The translations under genes and the position numbers were made by a program. From positions 1-64,000 of the forward strand of contig NZ_SNXB01000013.1 in the NCBI RefSeq assembly GCF_004362055.1: 64,000 nt of DNA, written 5' to 3'. Positions 62,001-64,000 of the stretch are shown piece after piece (position 1 is the first letter of the stretch; the number at the start of each line of letters is the position of its first letter). Below the pieces are notes generated by a model, which saw only the letters and a list, made by a program, of their open reading frames with translations, ran no database searches and was not told the origin of the DNA. The stretch is from Flavobacterium sp. 245 (GTDB lineage Bacteria; Bacteroidota; Bacteroidia; Flavobacteriales; Flavobacteriaceae).

Positions 62001-64000
62001 ACAGTTACGGATTCTAAAGGATGTAAAACAACTTGTACTGTACTAATTACACAGCCGGATGTTTTATCCTGCAGTGTGGTTCAGAACGATCCTGCTAAAT
62101 GTTACGGAGACAGCAACGGTAAAGCTACTGTAACTCCAGTTGGAGGAAACGGAGATTACACTTACTTATGGGATAACGGCGAAACTACTGCTCAGGCAAC
62201 TGGTCTAAATGCAGGAACTCATACCGTAACGGTAACCGACAAATTAGGTTATAAAACAACTTGTACAGTAACTATCGGACAGCCAAGCGCTCCTTTAACT
62301 GCGACAAAATCACAAATAAATCCAGGTTGTGGTGGCGCTGCTACTGGATCAGCTACAGTTGTTGCTTCTGGCGGAACAGCTCCATATACTTATTCTTGGA
62401 ATACAAATCCGGTGCAGACTACAGCAACTGCAAGTAATCTTGCTGCTGGAAATTACACCGTAATAATTACAGACTCTAAAGGATGTAAATACAGCGAATC
62501 ATTCGAAATTATTGACGGAGATTCTGTGATTCCAGTTATTAATCCCCTACCTGTGACTTCAACTATTAATTGTCCGGCAGAACCTGTATTTGCACAAGCT
62601 ACTGCAAGCGATTTAAATGGAACTATTTCTTCATTGACTTATGAGGACACAGTAACACAAGGCAATTGTGCAGGATCATACACTAAAACAAGAACTTGGA
62701 TAGCCAAAGATGCTTGTGGAAATGTTTCTCTGCCAGTTAGCCAAACGATTATTGTACAAGATATCACAGCTCCAACTTGGACTACACAAATTGCTTCTTT
62801 AAACAGAACTATCGAATGCAGTAATCAACAAGCTTTGACATCGGCGCAAGCCTTATTTCCTGTAGCTTCAGATTTATGTGATACTGATGTTTCCAATATC
62901 GTAAAAGTAAGCGGACAGTTTGTAGCTTCTGAAGGATGTTCAAATGCTGGAACTTATACCAACACTTGGACCGTAAAAGATGCCTGCGGAAATACTTCTG
63001 AAACTTTCAATCAGGTGATTACAATTCAAGATACAACTGCTCCAACTTGGACTACACAAACTGCTTCTTTAAACAAAACTATCGAATGCAGTAATCAACA
63101 AGATTTGACATCGGCGCAAGCCTTATTCCCTGTAGCAACTGACGCTTGTGATACTGATGTTTCCAATATTGAAAAAGTAAGCGGACAGTTTTTAGCTTCT
63201 GAAGGATGTTCAAATGCTGGAACTTACACCAATACTTGGACAGTAAAAGATGCCTGCGGAAATACTTCTGAAACTTTCACTCAGGTGATTACAATTCAAG
63301 ATACAACTGCTCCAACTTGGACTACACAAACTGCTTCTTTAAACAAAACTATCGAATGCAGTAATCAACAAGCTTTGACATCGGCGCAAGCCTTATTCCC
63401 TGTAGCAACTGACGCTTGTGATAATGATGTTTCCAATATTGAAAAAGTAAGCGGACAGTTTGTAGCTTCTGAAGGATGTTCAAATGCTGGAACTTACACC
63501 AATACTTGGACAGTAAAAGATGATTGTGGCAATATTTCTGATACTTTCACTCAAGTGATAACCATTCAAGATACTACTACTCCAATCTTTAGCGGTGATC
63601 TTCCAACTGATATTACAGTTTTATGTGATGCAGTTCCAGAACCAGCTAACATTGAAGCTTCAGATAATTGTGGTGGAGATTTACCAATTGTATTAGCGGA
63701 AACTAAAACTGATATTAAAAACGAATGTGGTACTGAATATACTTTGACTCGTAAATGGACAACCAGCGATTGCTCAGGAAATACAACTTCATTTACTCAA
63801 ATTATAACCGTTCGTGACACAACACCGCCAACAGGAACTGCTCCAGCAGATGTAGCAGGTTTACAAAATACTGCAGCTATTCCGGCTGGAAGCCCAAGTG
63901 ATATTACTGATGCTGCTGATAATTGTGGCGGAAATGTGAACATCACTGTAAGTGATTCTAACAATGGAGCAAATGGCTGTGATGGAAATGCATACATCTT
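56019..64000 (+). CDS. giant vWA/SprB-repeat surface adhesin, 3' truncated by the window
   Basis: The frame is open from the ATG at 56019 to the window end, 2660 codons with no stop. A signal peptide ends GFAQ near residue 32. A von Willebrand A domain (about residues 66-270) has the MIDAS motif DVSGS at 74-78 and LLTDGVPN later. A SprB repeat follows near residue 385, then four 82-residue SprB-type repeats (456-783) and a single different one. Next are eight tandem 153-residue double repeats (865-2088), another single repeat, and three 90-residue HYR-like repeats (2252-2521) with further related domains. SprB-type proteins are T9SS-secreted mobile adhesins used in gliding. A C-terminal T9SS domain is expected beyond the window. 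Confidence 0.9.
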   Translation, partial: MKKTLHFIHLIKKACIPFCMLLFLFSSSIGFAQTITPTKTVTVAPGVCGALDVELKIQGSNPVTRPLEVVLVIDVSGSMGDGNGKKPLAYAQDAAIDFINKMFLPANNPTGKNRVGIVTYSSTASIRRYLTNSSGQADLISVINGLSANGNTNIQDGLTKARSILLDPDPAKGATFDCATARSVVLLTDGVPNRTGTNGDGCGGSCSPAIITTANNIKTVTVSGTNYSNQIFSVGLFGAISGTEQSNAQTILNDVQSGGSFFTESGADLTGIYNQIFTQLSWVAKAITGTPFEKETIGANFTIGSVSVTKGTTTITGQEIAWNIDFLNVETITLKYRLTPKPNTCGSQQVSTSKLFFQNALCNNATQDIVSPMTDVPCPIITIASQTNVKCFGGNTGAITLNNPTGGQGPYTFKWTKNDVDFATTQNISGLTAGTYKVSAKDSNSCATGILTIIITQPAAALALAISSKTDALCYNTSTGSVTAGAVTNSVGTVNYSWKNSSNAVVGTTASVSNLPIGTYTVTVTDDCSSQSNSVTIGQPSAALALAASSKTDASCYGASTGSVTAGAVTNSVGTVTYTWKNASDVVVGTTASVSNLPTGTYTLTVTDSCSSKTDTVTIGQPAAALTLATSSKTDASCYGASTGSVTAGTVSNSVGTVTYTWKNASDVVVGTTASVSNLPTGTYTLTVTDSCSSKTDTVNIGQPAAALTLGASSKTDASCYQTSTGSVTAGTVSNSVGTVTYTWKNASDVVVGTTASVSNLPAGTYTLTVTDFCSSKTDTVTIGQPTAALVASINTKTDVDCKGNATGSATASATGGTETYYYSWNTNPVQATATATNLIAGTYTVKVTDQKGCTDTEEITINEPQSALTCSVVQDKPVTANGLSNGEATVTPIGGNGGYSYAWDNGETTQKALSLNAGTHTVTVTDSKGCKTTCTVLITQPAVLSCSVVENDPAKCYGDSNGKATVTPVGGNGDYTYAWDNGETTAQATGLNAGTHTVTVTDKLGYKTTCTVLIGQPQSALTCSVVQDKPVTANGLSNGEATVTPIGGNGGYSYAWDNGETTQKALSLNAGTHTVTVTDSKGCKTTCTVLITQPAVLSCSVVENDPAKCYGDSNGKATVTPVGGNGDYTYAWDNGETTAQATGLNAGTHTVTVTDKLGYKTTCTVLIGQPQSALTCSVVQDKPVTANGLSNGEATVTPLGGNGGYTYAWDNGEITAQATGLNAGTHTVTVTDSKGCKTTCTVLITQPAVLSCSVVENDPAKCYGDSNGKATVTPVGGNGDYTYLWDNGETTAQATGLNAGTHNVTVTDKLGYKTTCTVLIGQPQSALTCSVIQNKPVTANGLSNGEATVTPLGGNGGYTYAWDNGETTAQATGLNAGTHTVTVTDSKGCKTTCTVLITQPGVLSCSVVENDPAKCYGDSNGKATVTPVGGNGDYTYAWDNGETTAQATGLNAGTHTVTVTDKLGYKTTCTVLIGQPQSALTCSVIQNKPVTANGLSNGEATVTPLGGNGGYTYAWDNGETTAQATGLNAGTHTVTVTDSKGCKTTCTVLITQPDVLSCSVVQNDPAKCYGDSNGTATVTPVGGNGDYTYAWDNGETTAQATGLNAGTHTVTVTDKLGYKTTCTVLIGQPQSALTCSVVQNKAVTANGLSNGEATVTPIGGNGGYTYAWDNGETTQKAVGLNAGIHTVTVTDSKGCKTTCSVTISEPNVLSCSITQDDPAKCYGDSNGKATVLAIGGNGDYTYLWDNGETTAQATGLNAGTHTVTVTDKLGYKTTCTVLIGQPQSALTCSVVQNKAVTANGLSNGEATVTPIGGNGGYTYAWDNGEITAQATGLNAGTHTVTVTDSKGCKTTCTVLITQPDVLSCSVVQNDPAKCYGDSNGKATVLAIGGNGDYTYAWDNGETTAQATGLNAVTHTVTVTDKLGYKTTCTVIIGQPQSALTCSVIQNKPVTANGLSNGEATVTPLGGNGGYTYAWDNGEITAQATGLNAGTHTVTVTDSKGCKTTCTVLITQPDVLSCSVVQNDPAKCYGDSNGKATVTPVGGNGDYTYLWDNGETTAQATGLNAGTHTVTVTDKLGYKTTCTVTIGQPSAPLTATKSQINPGCGGAATGSATVVASGGTAPYTYSWNTNPVQTTATASNLAAGNYTVIITDSKGCKYSESFEIIDGDSVIPVINPLPVTSTINCPAEPVFAQATASDLNGTISSLTYEDTVTQGNCAGSYTKTRTWIAKDACGNVSLPVSQTIIVQDITAPTWTTQIASLNRTIECSNQQALTSAQALFPVASDLCDTDVSNIVKVSGQFVASEGCSNAGTYTNTWTVKDACGNTSETFNQVITIQDTTAPTWTTQTASLNKTIECSNQQDLTSAQALFPVATDACDTDVSNIEKVSGQFLASEGCSNAGTYTNTWTVKDACGNTSETFTQVITIQDTTAPTWTTQTASLNKTIECSNQQALTSAQALFPVATDACDNDVSNIEKVSGQFVASEGCSNAGTYTNTWTVKDDCGNISDTFTQVITIQDTTTPIFSGDLPTDITVLCDAVPEPANIEASDNCGGDLPIVLAETKTDIKNECGTEYTLTRKWTTSDCSGNTTSFTQIITVRDTTPPTGTAPADVAGLQNTAAIPAGSPSDITDAADNCGGNVNITVSDSNNGANGCDGNAYI
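57384..58367 (+). repeat. four tandem 246-bp SprB-type repeats
   Basis: The junction ACAGCC recurs at 57384, 57630, 57876, 58122 and 58368, a constant 246-base (82-codon) spacing. Each unit encodes SSKTDA-C, GSVTAG, Y-W-K and SNLP-GTYT patterns. It is wholly inside the adhesin reading frame. Confidence 0.95.
58611..62282 (+). repeat. eight tandem 459-bp repeats in the adhesin gene
   Basis: The junction CCTCAGTC begins units at 58611, 59070, 59529, 59988, 60447, 60906, 61365 and 61824, with the array ending at 62283. Every unit is exactly 459 bases (153 codons). Each holds two SprB-like domains, one with VTANGLSNGEATV and one with DPAKCYGDSNG. Units 1 and 2, and units 4 and 5, look identical over long stretches. 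Confidence 0.95.
62772..63581 (+). repeat. three tandem 270-bp HYR-like repeats
   Basis: CCAACTTGGACTACACAAA starts units at 62772, 63042 and 63312, with the next boundary at 63582. The period is 270 bases (90 codons). Each encodes TIECSNQQ, LCDTDVSN-like, ASEGCSNAGTYTNTWTVKD and TIQDTTAPTW phrases. It lies in the adhesin reading frame. Confidence 0.93.

Noticed and set aside
58611..62282. Possible CRISPR-like array from regularly spaced repeats
   Set aside because: Units are 459 bases with no short repeat/spacer alternation and keep an open reading frame; they are coding repeats of the adhesin.

Overview
The window reads as chromosome from a Flavobacterium-like member of the Bacteroidota. 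The evidence is an AT-rich sequence, a 16S rRNA 5' end, promoters of the Bacteroidota form TTG-N19-TAnnTTTG, type IX secretion cargo, TonB-type outer-membrane proteins, SprB-repeat adhesin sequence, and families of short intergenic repeats. No phage, insertion sequence, CRISPR array or tRNA was found.

Layout. 1-300: the 5' end of a 16S rRNA gene on the minus strand with a near-perfect promoter. 0.7-12.3 kb: housekeeping and envelope genes (alginate-export-like porin, SIMPL protein, rhomboid protease, LpxL-like acyltransferase, secreted GH128-like glucanase, GlmM, AcpH, gamma-glutamyltransferase, ClC channel). 12.3-16.1 kb: a LytTR regulator and a propeller histidine kinase, overlapping. 16.2-19.2 kb: a compact four-gene cluster of unrecognised proteins (tandem zinc-ribbon-like, coiled coil, TPR/membrane lipoprotein-like, helical). 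19.3-34.7 kb: UvrA, a Flavo-1-like RNA element, a LOG-family protein, a pseudo-peptidase/beta-barrel fusion, a fused 2-oxoacid dehydrogenase E1, KdsB, a DOPA-dioxygenase-like enzyme, a RecD-like helicase and RsmD. 34.8-42.3 kb: outer-membrane proteins, a second two-component system and a dicarboxylate symporter. 42.3-42.7 kb: RNase P RNA. 42.8-47.5 kb: small envelope proteins, several uncharacterised. 47.8-49.5 kb: dnaX, split into two frames at an A10-G slippery tract. 49.5-54.9 kb: oxidoreductase/Crp/TMEM175 genes, then a sixA-ppk1-ppx polyphosphate operon. 55.4-64.0 kb: a small secreted protein and a giant open-ended adhesin.

The most notable items are the following. (1) dnaX has the heptamer A AAA AAG in the right frame and an open -1 frame of 229 codons, so it probably makes two products by frameshifting or transcriptional slippage. 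(2) The adhesin has a vWA domain, four 246-bp repeats, eight exact-length 459-bp repeats and three 270-bp repeats, all in frame. It has no stop before the window ends. (3) The 16.2-19.2 kb cluster is the best candidate for an undescribed system. (4) Several related families of short-period inverted repeats lie between genes. Product names come from motif recognition by eye; no database search was run.
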